DNA of 64,000 bases, from NCBI GenBank assembly GCA_949751835.1, contig CATKHK010000022.1, positions 434,001 to 498,000 of the forward strand, written 5' to 3'. The notes beneath the pieces were generated by a model. The model did not search any database and had not been told where the DNA came from. It worked only from the letters and a program-made list of their open reading frames with translations. Shown here piece after piece: positions 12,004-23,962 of this stretch. Source of the stretch: Blepharisma japonicum. Lineage: Eukaryota > Ciliophora > Heterotrichea > Heterotrichida > Blepharismidae. Position 1 is the stretch's first letter. The number at the start of each line of letters is the position of its first letter. The position numbers and the translations under genes are program-made.

Positions 12004-13503
12004 ATGGGTAACATATGTAGCCAAACTCCTGTAGCTCCTGCAGCTCCACAGCCAACTATAACAGTACACCGAAGGATTTTATCAGCTGCTGACATCGTCC
12101 CTTCTCCTATGAATTTTGTTCAAGAAAATCTTCAATCTTTCTTTTCAATCTATCGATTACAATCAAATCCAATTGGATCTGGAATGTATGGAGAGATCCG
12201 TCTTTGCGAGCATCTCAGAACTGGGGACATTAGAGCTGTAAAAATCATTTCAAAGGCTGGGCTACCTCAATCTGTTATAAAAAATCGCAGTGTTTTAAAT
12301 GAAGTTAACATCATGAAAACACTAGATCATCCAAATATTTTGCGAATTTATGAATATTTCGAGGATAGAAGCAACTACTATTTGGTTATGGAATATTGCC
12401 AAGGAGGGGATTTATTTGATAAAGTGGTTAGTTTGACCAAATTTACTGAAAAGCAAGCAGCAAGGATTATGGAGCAGATTTTTTCTGGGTTGCAATATTT
12501 GCACAATAATGGAGTAACTCATAGAGACATGAAGCCAGAAAATATTGTGATTATCGATACGAATTCTGTTGAAGACTTAAATATAAAAATCATTGATTTT
12601 GATACAGCAACTTTTTTCACTGTGAATGGGCAGATACAAGGGTATTTTGGGACTCCGTGCTATATGGCTCCTGAAGTTTTCAAAGGAAAGTATAATGAGA
12701 AATGTGACTTATGAAGTTGTGGGGTAATTTTATATATTTTATTGTCAGGAAGTGCTCCATTTAACGGAAGCGATGACGATACAATAATGAAAGAAATTAA
12801 ATTGGGTAGATATGAAATGTCTGGCGAAAATTGAGATTCCATTTCTGATGATGCAAAAGATCTAATATCCAAGCTTCTCGTAAAAAATGAAGCTAAGAGA
12901 TTAAGTGCAGCTGAAGCATATAATCATCGCTGATGCCAAAAATTTCATGCAGAAAATATCAAATCTGTAGATATCACATATTCATTAGCCCGTATAAAAG
13001 CTTTCAGAGATTCTTCGAAGCTAAAGCAAGCAGTTCAGACCTTTATCTTGAGCCAAGTTATGTCTCCATCTGACCTCGATAAGTATAAAATCGCTTTTAA
13101 TGCTATGGATACTAATGGAGATGGAGTAATTTCAAGGCAAGAGCTCTATAACCAACTGAAAACTTCTATGACAGAAAATGAAGCACATATGGAAGCAGAC
13201 AGAATCATGAGGCTTGTGGATTCTAACAATAACGGAGTTATTGACTATACAGAATTCTTAAGAGCTACAGTTGAAAAAAGAAAAATGCTGACAAAAGAAA
13301 ATTTAAATAAGGCTTTCGTAATGTTTGATAAAGATGAATCTGGGGTAATTGAAATTAATGAACTAAAGGAGTGGCTAGTAGGAGATGCACATATAGACGA
13401 AAATATAATAAAAGAACTAATGAAGGAGTTCGATAAAAATTCTGATGGATGTATCGATCTATCAGAATTCGAAGAATTAGTTCATAGCGTTAGCAATAAT
13501 TAA
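12004..13503 (+). CDS. Calcium-dependent protein kinase, CDPK (499 aa)
   Basis: N-terminus MGNICSQ fits N-myristoylation at Gly2, with Cys5 a candidate palmitoylation site, so membrane attachment is likely. The kinase domain (about 51-320) has a glycine loop IGSGMYGEI, Lys80, HRDMKPEN (173-180) and YMAPE. The metal-binding DFG is DFD at 198-200, an unusual change. An autoinhibitory junction follows (about 320-360), then four EF hands beginning with DTNGDG (369), DSNNNG, DKDESG and DKNSDG, all with usable calcium ligands. TGA codons encode conserved Trp, including the one after KCDL. Single exon, stop TAA. The DFD may lower activity or change metal use; the rest of the active site is intact. 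Confidence 0.93.
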
Positions 13504-13991
13504 AATAAAAGTAATTCAGTTTACTTTAAATTGACTGAAAATAATATTATAGTAATGTGGATCAAAGGTGAAGGGGGAAATTTAATTAGCCAAGAGATTT
13601 AACCAATATCTCACTCTAATTAAAGTAATATGTGCTTCATTATAAAATACATGTTATTTCATTATGAATCTATAGCATTCTGCTGTCTTAAAAATTCAAA
13701 GAGTCTAAAAGATCAAAATTAATTCTTCAGCTAAGATTTTATTGGGCGAAATTGATCAAAAAAGGTTATGATGTGGCTTAATATAAATATAGTAATAAAA
13801 AAGGGCAAATGCGATATCTATATTTTAAGTATTTATAAATATTAAATAGAATCGCACTGCACAATCAAACTTCCTTGAGAATTGTAACAATAAACTTTAA
13901 TAAAATGCTATTGCTTTTATATCTTTCAGATGGCGATTGGATTTCATTTATCAATTGTAAAGAACATTTCCAGTTCATATAAAACTATTAA
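13504..13991. other. Intergenic between CDPK and PH-kinase
   Basis: About 490 nt, AT-rich. An ATG-led frame at 13930-14121 overlaps the next gene in another frame and has no protein-like character. Nothing else seen. Confidence 0.55.
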
Positions 13992-15425
13992 ATGGAATCA
14001 ATATTTGAAAATATTAATGCGCTTCCAGAAGGGAAATTCTGAACTAAGCTTGAACCTCCTGTTGCTGTTATGGCTCAGCAAGAGCTGTATAGAGGAATAT
14101 TATTTGAAACCAATGAATTAAAACAACTTCTAAAAAAAAGAAATTACCTGTTAACTAATACAAGTCTTTTTGTTGCTGAAGAAGATTACAGTCTGGCTAA
14201 AAAAGAATCATCTATAAGATGAATGATCATGGAGCCTTTTATCGAAACACTAGGCGATGACTCAAAGTTTGGATTTCGACTTAAGCAAGGGACACGCTGC
14301 AAGGATTTTTATACAGATTCCAATGAAAGTTTGGATATCTGAATTGACAAACTGTCAAGTATTTGCATAATGACAAGCATTGAAAATGATTATAAATTTG
14401 TCAAAAAAATAGGAAAAGGAAGCTTTGCTGATGTTTATTTAGCAAAGGATTTGATAACTTCAGAAAACGTTGCAATAAAAGCGATCCATAAGATTGTGTG
14501 TTTAAAAAGCCCAAACGGACTAACTTCTCTGGTAAATGAAATTGAAATCATGAGAAAGCTCGACCATCCAAACATCATAAAATTTTATAAAATTTATGAA
14601 AGCGAACACCATGTTAGTTTAGTTTTGGATTATTTAGAAGGTGGTGAACTTTTTACTCGAGTTTTGAGTAAAGGCTCTTATACAGAAAAAGAGTCAGCAA
14701 GACTAATAAGAAAGCTTCTTAAAGTGCTTAAATATATGGATTCAAAGCAAATAATTCACAGAGACGTAAAGCTTGAAAATATTATGCTGAAGTCTAAAGA
14801 TAAAAACACGAGTTTTAAACTGATAGATTTTGGACTTGCATGCTACTATGAAGAGAATCTCACCTTAAGATGTGGCTCTCCAGGATATATTGCACCTGAG
14901 ATTTTAAAAAAATACCCATATAACACAAAAGCAGATGTATTTAGTGCTGGGGTGATCCTTTACATTTTATTATCTGGGAGATCTCCCTTTCCAGGTAGAA
15001 ATAATGGAGAAGTCTTAGCTAGGAATAGAGATTGCAGATTGCATTTTGAAGACTCTTACTGAAGCAATATATCTGCCCAAGCTATAAAATTCGTGCTAAC
15101 ATTGACAGAATCTAACCCAGATTTAAGGCCATCTGCAAAAGAAGCTTTAAAGTCTCCATGATTTCTAATTTTAAAGAGACATGAAAGACGCAAAAACCAT
15201 AATAAATTAAAATTCATTCAGCCAGCTCTTCAAAACCGATTTCAGGAAATAAAGGAAGAAGAAGAAGAAGAAAATGAAGTAGAACATCAAAATCGGCATG
15301 GTGCCGTCTCCAGCGGCGACACCACGCCAGTACTTCGTAATAACCCTCGTATACCAATAAATTTTAGAAAATCTGCAATTAATTTCGAAGATAATGAGAC
15401 CTACAGAGATAAATTTGATTTTTAA
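13992..15425 (+). CDS. PH-domain serine/threonine kinase, CAMK-like (477 aa)
   Basis: ATG 13992 is preceded directly by an in-frame TAA, which fixes the start. Residues about 30-120 look like a pleckstrin-homology domain (LYRGILFETNELKQLLKKRNYLLTNTSLFVA broken by loops and ending DIWIDKLSSI). The kinase begins near 130 with IGKGSFADVYLAKD, the Lys in VAIKAI, HRDVKLEN, a normal DFG in LIDFGLACYY and SPGYIAPEIL. It resembles CAMK-group and CDPK kinase domains but has no EF hands. The tail is Glu-rich then basic. PH domains usually target phosphoinositides; whether it binds the product of the PI3-kinase at 1914 is only a thought. Single exon with several TGA Trp codons. Confidence 0.9.
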
Positions 15426-15555
15426 ATTAATAAGTGTCGCTGCAATAGTAAAGTGCTATAGATTAAGATAAACAGTGCAATTATTTTATATAATCTATGA
15501 AATCTTTTGAATTAAACTTATTAAATTCTTATAAAAATAAAATAAAGTTACAATA

Positions 15556-17676
15556 TTATTTTTTGGACAGCCTTTTCATAACCTCATCATAATTCTCAAC
15601 TTTCTTAATAGGAGTTTTGGATGATGGATAAATGCTTAGGCTTATTGATGATTTAGTAGGAGTGACACTGCGGATATTAATACTCGAACTCTTTGTAGAT
15701 TTTGATGTAGCTGGAGTCCCAGAAACAGCGTGTCTTGATCCTTTGGTTGGAGTAACTGTATTTCTATCAGTGTATGCTCCTTGAAGGGCTTTCGAATCAA
15801 TTGACACTGGTATCTGAAGCTTAGGAGTCGTTGGCTGCTTTTTTAGAAAATCAGGACTTTCCGTGACAGTGGCTGATCTCTTTGTCCTAGCTATGATAGG
15901 TGAAGCTTTTACTTGTCGAGTTGGAGTAATTTGTGCATGCGATCGTTGAACAGTAATCTCGGTTTTATTTCTTTCAAGCCGATTTGGAGTTGTTGATATA
16001 CGCTGCACTGTTTTCTCTGTTTTATTTCTTTCGAGGCGATTTGGAGTAACTGCTGATCTTTCAACTTTATCTATTTTATCAGAATTTTTCATCAAAATCT
16101 TGCGGCTTGGAATCAAAGTTGGACTGGTTCTGACAGTTTTCAATCTTACTGGAGGGGCAATTTCAGAATTTTTTCTTGATGTTGTTGGCGTGTTTTCTGA
16201 AGTTTCAGATACTTTTGCTTTGAGCTCCAAGCATTTCCCAATATTTCCTATGCTTATTGGTATTGTTGGAGGACCTGCAGGCTCATTATTGCTAATGGTA
16301 GTTTTATATGCTGAAATAATTTCTGAGAGAACTGTTCCAATTAATTTGTCATAGGTTTGTATTGTCTTAAGAATTGCTTGAAATCGTGGATCTCCAGCTA
16401 CCTGAGTAAGAGATTCCTGATTTAAACAATTTATTGCAACACTTGTGTGAAATTGACCTTCAAGCTCTAAGTAATTCGACATAAGATACAATGAAAGTTC
16501 TGATATATCCTGAATATAAGTGCCCTGGATGAAGCATTGCCCTTTTGTTGATAAAGTTGGGGTGCTTCCTAAAAGCCAGCCTGAGAATCGCAGGAATTTA
16601 TATAATCTTTCCCAGTCTAATTAGAAAATACTTCTTAAAGAGCTTGAGAGAGATAACATTATAGCTTGATTTCAAATTGAAGGGAGTTCTTGCTTGCTTG
16701 TTGCTAGGTATGTGCATTTTGACAAAGCTGGGATTTCTTTCGTAAAAATCTTATTTCTCACTTCTCTCCATATTTCAACTATAGAGTGAAGTCTGCTCTG
16801 CAGAAGTCGAAGGTCATCGGGAGAGCTCATCTTTTTACTAAGCAAATAAGATTTTCAACAACGGAGAGTAATAAGACCATTGCAGTGGCACATATCTTGG
16901 AGCATTTGATAAACTTGCTTTCTTGCCAAAACTGGGTCAATTTTCGATTCAGGTAGCAGCAAAGCTAAAACAAGAAATTGAACTGATTCAGCATCGATAT
17001 GACCATTTTCCTCCTCATCTAATGTCCTAAATAATGACTCTGAGAGCTGAATTCATTCAGAACTAATCGATGATCTTGAAAGCAGTGCTTTATTATACTC
17101 ATTAGAAACTAGAAAAACCATCATTTCAATCTGAATATATTTTACTTTCTCTATAAGCTTCACTTGAAACCCTTGGCCCTCTTCCAAAATTAAAAAAAAT
17201 GTGAAGACCTCGTTAATTTCTTGTGAACTTTGGGCACTTAGTAGATCTGGAATATTATATGTTTCCAATCATTGAGAGTAAAGGCAAGAGAATTCTTCGC
17301 TAGAAATATCTTCATCAATTTTTCATTTGAGGATTCTGCATATCGCTTACTCGAATAATCCTTTCATTTTCTTTTGTTTGCTGAATCCTAATTCCATGTT
17401 TCTGTCATACTTTAATGCAGAAAACGATCTGCCTGTCACAAATTCAATTGTGGCGTCTATATGATTTAAGAGAAGGTTTTCGCTAAGTGGCATTGTGGGA
17501 GCATCAATTACCAATTCTAAATGTAAGCTTCGAATTAAAAGGAGAGCTCTCATTGAAAGAGAATCTATTAGCCTTGCTACAGCAGATGAGTTTCCTGTTG
17601 AGAGGGAGACGTGGGAATTTCATGGGGATGATTGTGCATGCCCCTGATGCTTATTTAAAATTGATCTTAAATCCAT
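15556..17676 (-). CDS. Uncharacterised helical protein with one EF-hand-like loop (696 aa)
   Basis: Not recognised. The model joins three exons across introns 17336-17350 and 16617-16631, each of which removes an in-frame TAA. ATG 17676 is the first in frame after a stop. The N-terminal 450 residues are predicted mostly helical; DEEENGHIDAES (about 210) is a plausible EF-hand loop, alone. The C-terminal 200 residues are basic and Ser/Thr/Pro-rich, with a near-repeat NRLERNKTEKTVQR and NRLERNKTEITVQR, and many TP sites (VTPTK), looking disordered and phosphorylatable. A cytoskeletal or cortex role would fit but is a guess. Confidence 0.78.
16617..16631 (-). other. 15-nt intron in gene 15556-17676
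   Basis: Minus-strand gtattttctaattag. Splitting codon AAC, it removes an in-frame TAA and links LSSSLRN to WERLYKF. Confidence 0.85.
17336..17350 (-). other. 15-nt intron in gene 15556-17676
   Basis: Minus-strand gtaagcgatatgcag. It splits a GAA codon; retention would stop after KGLFE. Confidence 0.85.
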
Positions 17677-17886
17677 TTTATATTCTAAACATAATACCTC
17701 TTATGCCTTTTACGTTAAGAAAATTGAGAGAATCTTTTTGGGACTAATAATGCTGCTTCTAAAGCTCAAAAGAATTACTTATTGCAATTTCAAAGGCCTT
17801 CAAATGCAAAAAATAGATTCGATAATGAATTATATAACTTTTTTTGCATTGATTCAAATACTTAAAGATAAGAAAATTATGGTAAG

Positions 17887-19035
17887 CTAATTTAATGTCC
17901 AGTACTCGTTTACAGATTTCATAGACGCATCTACACATTGCTTAGCCAAATCACAGCACTCATCATATCCAGAAGACTTCACTTCTTCACCAAGCAAAGC
18001 AGAAACAACAGCTTTGCTGCCAGCCCTAAGATTTTTTAAGTTATATCCCCCTTCCAGCGCAGCAACTACTTTTCCTCCTGCTAATTCCATAACTTTATTT
18101 GTCATATATCCATAGATTTCTGGCGACAATGCCATTTTGCCCAATGGATCATTTCTCATTGCATCAAACCCACATGCTATTAGGACTAAGTCAGGATTAA
18201 ACTCTTTTGCAACTGGGAATATCAAATTATCAAACGCATATTTATATTCATTATCCCCAAACTGTGATTTCTTTGCTCCATTTTCTGTGTTTCATGCAAC
18301 ATTGATATTAAATCCTCTTCCTTCTTCAACCCCAATAAATGTCTCTGCAGAAGTTGCTTCGTTCTAAATAAAAATTACTGGCCAGAAGTCTCCATTGTCA
18401 TATCGATGCAGACTGACTGCAAGCACATTTGGATCTGACTTAAAAATATCTTGAGTCCCATTTCCATGATGCACATCCCAATCCAAGATGAATACTTTTC
18501 TAATTCCCAAACTCGAAATAGCGTTCTTAGCTGCCACAGCTACATTGTTGATAAAGCAAAATCCGCCCACATCATCAATTTTTGCATGGTGTCCTGGAGG
18601 TCTGATGTTGGCAAAAGCTGAGCCGAGGTTTCCACTGACTACTTCTTTGACTGCGTTAAGCATGCCTCCACAAGCCAAATGAGCGCACTCATATGTGTAA
18701 AAGTTATTGAAACAGTCAGGATCGAGAGAAAATTTGGCTTTTTTGTTTTCTTTCCCTGGCGGCAAGATGATACTTTGCATTTTTTCGCAGTGAACACTTG
18801 AGTGGACTTTGTTGATTTCTTCTTGTGGAGCTTCTGTGGCAGGAATGCTTATTAATTTTGGCAAAATTCCTGCGGCATCTAAATTTGAATGCACAGCTTC
18901 AATGCGATCAGGCTTCTCTACATGCTCATCATATGCTATTTAGAATTTACGATTGTCTCTATGCTGAAGCAGAGCTGGATTATAAACATAACCAACTTTA
19001 TTATAAATTGAGAGGTTGCTAAGCAGATCTTCCAT
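17887..19035 (-). CDS. Histone deacetylase, class II-like (372 aa)
   Basis: Zinc-dependent lysine deacetylase. Three exons joined over introns 18936-18950 and 18364-18378. Hallmarks are RPPGHHA, the metal-binding DWDVHHGNGTQ, SLHRYDNGDFWP, LIACGFDA with the second metal Asp, and LEGGYN near the end. VYNPALLQHR, DEHVEKPDRIEA near the N-terminus is the usual opening of class II/HDAC6-like domains. The length is one catalytic domain without a zinc-finger or second copy. Start ATG 19035 is followed directly by the family's N-terminal pattern. The stop is TAG. Substrate, histone or tubulin, cannot be told from sequence. Confidence 0.93.
18364..18378 (-). other. 15-nt intron in the HDAC gene
   Basis: Minus-strand gtaatttttatttag, after the WP of the RYDNGDFWP motif. 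Confidence 0.92.
18936..18950 (-). other. 15-nt intron in the HDAC gene
   Basis: Minus-strand gtaaattctaaatag. It splits a CCA codon and restores the NPYDEHVEKP junction. Confidence 0.92.
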
Positions 19036-19458
19036 TTTAATATAAAATATGTTGATTTAGTTGACTATTCTGTGATATTTTGTATAATAGCAATTTAAAT
19101 CATCAGCTTAGGTTGATACTGAGGATATTTCAAGCTTTAATAAGGTTTAATGCTTCTAAATGGAAAGCATTAGTATTTATTAAGATTTATTGCTAGCTGC
19201 ATCATATTGAAATGGCAATATGAACTCCTGACGTTATTTTCTAAGCTTTTTATATTTTCATTTTAATTGCTTAATTCAACATTTAAAGATAAAGTAAACT
19301 GGAATGCTTGCTATAGCCTTTCAGAGCTTCTTTAAATAAAGATCAAGCTAAATTCCTGAACAAAATGCAATTCCTATGTATTTATGCATATCATAAGGAG
19401 CAATCATTTGTCCTCTCAGACAAATTATTGATACTATACTTATTTAAGATAAGAATAA
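19036..19458. other. Intergenic
   Basis: About 420 nt of AT-rich DNA upstream of the HDAC and downstream of the ACBP gene. Nothing recognised. Confidence 0.5.
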
Positions 19459-19740
19459 TTAAAGCTTAGCTCTTTCTCTCCATTTAGGTGCAAGTTTAGT
19501 AAGTAGTGCAACATACTCTCTCATTGCTTCTTCCTTTGTTAGTTTTTCTCTCGCTTTCCATGCCATGAATTTTGCTCTTTCAACAACTTTTAGTCTAGAA
19601 GGTGCTGAGCCTTTAGGTGCACCTTCTGTTGCTTGTTTGAATAAGGCGTAGAAATCTAGCTTTTGCTCGTTATTAGTGTCTAGAGGTGGGTTGCTTGTAT
19701 CTTTGATGTAATTAAGAGCTTTTCTGAATTCCTGTTCCAT
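19459..19740 (-). CDS. Acyl-CoA-binding protein (93 aa)
   Basis: Small cytosolic carrier of long-chain acyl-CoA. The whole protein is one ACB domain: EFRKALNYIKD, then LDFYALFKQATEG (the family's YxLYKQAT core, with the Tyr and Lys that contact the CoA) and RAKFMAWKAREKLTKEEAMREYV, matching the K(A)KWDAW motif. Length is normal for a free-standing ACBP. Single exon, ATG 19740. The segment APKGSAPSRLKVVE between the core motifs is less typical than the usual DCNxxxPG stretch. Confidence 0.9.
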   Translation of the reverse strand: MEQEFRKALNYIKDTSNPPLDTNNEQKLDFYALFKQATEGAPKGSAPSRLKVVERAKFMAWKAREKLTKEEAMREYVALLTKLAPKWRERAKL

Positions 19741-19796
19741 TGGCTATTTTTATATTAAAATGTCACAAATAAAATAATTAGAATTAATTTTCAATT

Positions 19797-20693
19797 TTAC
19801 TCCAAGTTCCAATCAATTTCGCTGACTCCATTTGATCTTAGATATTCATTTGCCCTTGAAAAATGTCTGCAAGTAAAGAAACCACCTTTAGAAGCTGAAA
19901 GTGGAGATGGATGGCATGCTTCCAAAATAAAGTGCTTGCTTCGATTGACACCTTGAGCCTTGGCTTGGGCAAAAGCACCCCAAAGCATAAAGACCACTCC
20001 TGAACTTTCTTTATTGATTGCTTTGATCACTTCATCAGTGAACTCTTCCCATCCTTTTTTGGCATGAGAATTAGGAGTTCCTTGTCTAACTGTTAAAACT
20101 GCGTTTAGCATAAAAACGCCCTGCTCAGCCCATCTGGTTAAGTCACCATGCTTTGGAGGTTTAAAGTTCAGTGAAGAGTCTGTTTGTAGGCACTTATAGA
20201 TATTTCTTAAACTGCCAGGAACCTTTATTCCGCGGTGAACTGAAAAACTGAGACCCATAGCATCATTTGGAGCTGGGTAAGGATCTTGACCAACGACTAC
20301 AACTTTTATGCTGTTGAATGGAGTGAGTCGAAATGCGGTAAAAATCTCATGAGGAGGCGGGCGGCAGGCAGTCGTGGCATATTCAGTTGTAAGCCATGTA
20401 TGAAGTTTTCGCAACTTGCCTGTGTCAAGCCAAGGTCTTAAGACAGTTAACCAAGATGGATGCATTTGAGACTCGAACTCCTCATAAGAAGGAAACCCTT
20501 CTTTAACTTCTTCTTGGTTTGGCTGAATTGTAGGAGGAACTTTTTTAGGAGATTTTTTTTCTTCTTCTACTGGAACTTCGTCTGACTGTTTTGACTCAGT
20601 GCTAGCTTTTGAGCGCTTTCTTACAACGAATTTATCCATTAATATTGCAAATTTTCGCTTTGAGATTATTGGGAAATACTTCAGCATCAGCAT
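19797..20693 (-). CDS. UNG: Uracil-DNA glycosylase, family 1 (298 aa)
   Basis: Removes uracil from DNA in base-excision repair. Motifs: VVVVGQDPYPAPNDAMGLSFS with the catalytic Asp, HGDLTRWAEQGVFMLN, VVFMLWGAFAQ and HPSPLSASKGGFF. The water-activating loop is GQDPYP rather than the usual GQDPYH. The start is uncertain. ATG 20693 gives MLMLKYFPIISKRKFAIL, basic with no acidic residue and usable as a mitochondrial presequence. ATG 20639 gives MDKFVVRKRSK, more like a nuclear form. Both might be used, as in animals, but this is inference. The Lys/Glu-rich stretch up to about residue 75 is a disordered linker. Single exon. Confidence 0.92.
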   Translation of the reverse strand: MLMLKYFPIISKRKFAILMDKFVVRKRSKASTESKQSDEVPVEEEKKSPKKVPPTIQPNQEEVKEGFPSYEEFESQMHPSWLTVLRPWLDTGKLRKLHTWLTTEYATTACRPPPHEIFTAFRLTPFNSIKVVVVGQDPYPAPNDAMGLSFSVHRGIKVPGSLRNIYKCLQTDSSLNFKPPKHGDLTRWAEQGVFMLNAVLTVRQGTPNSHAKKGWEEFTDEVIKAINKESSGVVFMLWGAFAQAKAQGVNRSKHFILEACHPSPLSASKGGFFTCRHFSRANEYLRSNGVSEIDWNLE

Positions 20694-21190
20694 TATTTTA
20701 ATGAATATAATAAAAACAATGGATTTGGAAGACACACTCGGCTACGGTTTATGTTGTGCCAGAAAATTATAATTTCCTGATCATTTCTGAATATTACACA
20801 AAAAGGGAATATGGCTTTAGATGAATTTAAAAATAATTTAATTTTTAAAATGTGTACATAATTTGTGAATAATCGATGCAAACACTATGCTCTTCTAATA
20901 CAATATGAGAAAAAATTAATTTCTTATTAAAAATGAAATATAAGGTTTGTTTTGATATTTGCTCTAATACTCAAAGTACCTCGCAATAATATATTATATC
21001 TGCGTGTTTTTTAAATAAACTTGCAAAAATATATATTTACTCTTTGAGAATAGTGCAAATTTAAAAATTCACTAAGCTAAATTAGAGTGCAAGATTATAA
21101 TACTAAATTCATGAATTGGATACAAGAAACAAAAAAATCCATTTCTCTGATTTTTGAAGAAGCTTAAATAATCATTCTATAATAATAAGT
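20694..21190. other. Intergenic, divergent promoters
   Basis: About 500 nt of AT-rich DNA between UNG and the deubiquitinase gene. No coding signal beyond a GTG-led extension of UNG that I do not accept. Confidence 0.5.
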
Positions 21191-23962
21191 ATGGAAAACT
21201 ATAATAGCTCAAAAGTCGAAGAGTTTATGTTAATGGGCTTTTCTTATCCTGACGTCGAGCAAGCAATCAGGATGTATGGAAGTAGCTCTGACGCTGCATT
21301 AAACTGACTTCTCTCAAGAGACAGCCAAAACCATAATAATTACGATCAAAACACTACAAATTTTTCTAGCCATGATAATAGCTCACAATCTCAGAGACCG
21401 GCTCAATACGATTCAAACTCATTCGAGCCTCTGAATCCAGAAGAGAGAAGAAGAGTTGAAGGGACCCCAGTGGGCTTGAAAAACATCGGCAACACTTGCT
21501 ACTTCAATTCTCTCATTCAAACTTATTTCATGATTCCAACATTTGTCAAAGAAATCATGAATTTTAGAATGCCTGAAGAAGCTAAAGAAGGAAGTGAAGC
21601 TAAAAGCAACAGCTATAAGCTCCTTTCTCAGCTTCAGAAATTATTTGCACTAATGATAGGAAGCAATCGCAAGTATATCGACCCAACTCCTGTCTTAAGC
21701 TCTATTACAGACGACTTTGGTAATAAAATCGAAATTGGTGGACAGAGAGATGTAGGAGAATTCAATATGATCTTGGTATCTAGGATTGCTGAGGCTATGA
21801 GAAGGAGGGATGAAGTTGAGGGAATTGAGACATTCAGAACAAGCTCTGGCATAATGGTAAGTGTGGATGGGTCACTGTCTGATATGTTTTATGGAAAGCA
21901 GACTGAAGCAATCCTTTTTAACGAAGAAGATGGGAAGAGGAACACTCAGAAGAATACTGTGATTTTTGGACAAATTAATCTAGATATCGAATACGGAGAT
22001 CTACTCACAGCATGGGAATGTTCAAAGAGCGCAAGAATAGAGAACTTCACAACTCCGACTGGCACTGAAACTACTGCAACTCAAAGAGTATGGGTTGATA
22101 AACTACCTTCAATTTTGCTATTTCAAATCCAAAGAGCAGCCTATGACAAAGAAAAGAAAGAGCTTATGAAAATCAATAAGCGATTTGAATTCCCAAAAGT
22201 CTTATTTGTAGATCGGTTTTTAAGCAAGAATAAAAAGGCAGCCAAGAAGCAGCATACCGTTTTTAAGAGACTGAGAAAACAGATAAAAAGTTTGGAAGAA
22301 ACTATTGACTCAATCTCGAAATATAAAAATTCTGGCTTGAGCGTGCCAAATATATTGCAGCTTGCAAGCACTTTTGTAAAAGAGGAGTTACAAGAAGATG
22401 GAACTCAAAAAGAAGGAATTTTGACCAAAAATAAAAGCGACAGCCAAATCCTAGAAATACTCCCAAGTTGGCTCGAGTACCTAGGAAAGCAATGCCAAGA
22501 GTCAATGGAGAATAAAAAATTCGAACTGGAAGGGCTAAAGAAAGAGTTGGATGAGAAATTCAACGTGCCAGAATTAATGAAAATTCCTTACTACCTCCAC
22601 TCAATACTTGTCCATGAAGGAAGTGCTGAAGGCGGACATTATTTTACCTTTATTTATGACTCAGAAAAGAACTTATGGAGAAAATACAACGACATCCATG
22701 TGACAAGCATATCAGAAGAAGAGGTGCTTGAAATCAGTTATGGAGGCAATGGTTGCGGCTCTGCTTATTCTTTAGTTTATATTGACTCAACATTGAAGCC
22801 TGAGCCCAAAGATTCTTTATATTGTTCATATACAGTCCTTTCTGATGCCCCTGCAGACGATGATTATTCTTCTTATCTCTCGGAAGAATTAATTGAAGAA
22901 GTGAGAGTTCATAATCTTTTAGAAAACGAGATTCTAGCGGAGTCCAGGGCAAAATTAGCGCTTAAAGACATACAAAACTTGTATGTTACTAGATATACTG
23001 CTTGTGAGAGCCAATACATGAGCTATGACTCTTTGAAAGACAAATCTTCTGGAAGTATACGGCATGAGCTAATTAATTTTTCTGTGTATTTGAGGATTAA
23101 AGGAGAAATTCCTCTGTGCAAGTGATATATACTGGATTCTTGTCTCCAAGAAATTTATCCAGATAAAGGATCTCTCAAGGATTATGATAAAAACGACCCA
23201 ATATATGTAAAATTGAGCCAGTTTTTCATTAAATCATACAAGGATGCTCCTACCTTTATCGATTTAAGTTCTCACTACTTGAAAAATCTTGAAAAGTATA
23301 AAAATCAATATAAAGATATTATAAAGCAGGCCTATATTGCTGGCTTTGCACTGAAAAAATTGATTGATGGCAATTATATTGATGCAATGAAGTCATTTGT
23401 GTATGAAGCACAGTTCCCTTCAAACGAAAGAACTTTTTACCAGGAAAAACTCAAAGATGCTCAAAAAGTAATGATTTTGCGATTAATATCTCAAATAATC
23501 AGTGATTTAGAATCATCAGAGCAAAACCGTGCAATTGAAATAATGGGCCATATTGTGACAATAACTTGCTTTTCATTGGATAAGTCTGATACCCACTACA
23601 AGCAAGTCAGAAATATTATTGACTCGATCAATGATAACAGAGATAAATTCAGATTAACTAGCGAAAATATTAAAAAAGTCAAAGAACATTTGCAGGCAAT
23701 CAATTCTGGTTCCGCAAGTCAAACGTTTGAATTGACAGATTTTTCACAAGAATTTATTAGTATTCTAACGATGCTAGAGGATTTTGATGCATATGCCTGG
23801 AGAGATGGATGGGCTAAAAAAGATATAGCTTCTCGATTTTTAGAGAACTTGAACTATTTCAAAAACGATTTATTTGAGAGATGATACAAACTACATGTTA
23901 AACTTACCCAAGGAACTCAAAAACCATTGAGTTTCAAAGAATATAGAGAAATAGCGAGATAA
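21191..23962 (+). CDS. Ubiquitin-specific protease, USP25/28-like, with UBA domain (923 aa)
   Basis: Cysteine deubiquitinase. ATG 21191 opens a UBA-type domain (VEEFMLMGFSYPDVEQAIRM then AALNWLL, the Trp by TGA). The USP domain starts near 93 with TPVGLKNIGNTCYFNSLIQ, the nucleophile being Cys103, and closes with HSILVHEGSAEGGHYFTF (His about 483) and SAYSLVYID. A long insert inside the catalytic domain (about 275-460) is predicted coiled, as in USP25/28. The 400-residue C-terminal part is helical and unrecognised. Single exon with TGA Trp codons and TAA stop. UBA plus the PVGLKN opening favours the USP25/28 branch; this is by resemblance only. Confidence 0.9.

Noticed and set aside
17487-17747. 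Plus-strand open frame opposite the orphan gene at 15556-17676
   Set aside because: No conserved motif, and the minus-strand model is continuous through this region with two good introns.
20694-20735. GTG-led extension of the UNG frame
   Set aside because: A GTG start is not expected in a ciliate nuclear gene; two ATG choices lie inside.
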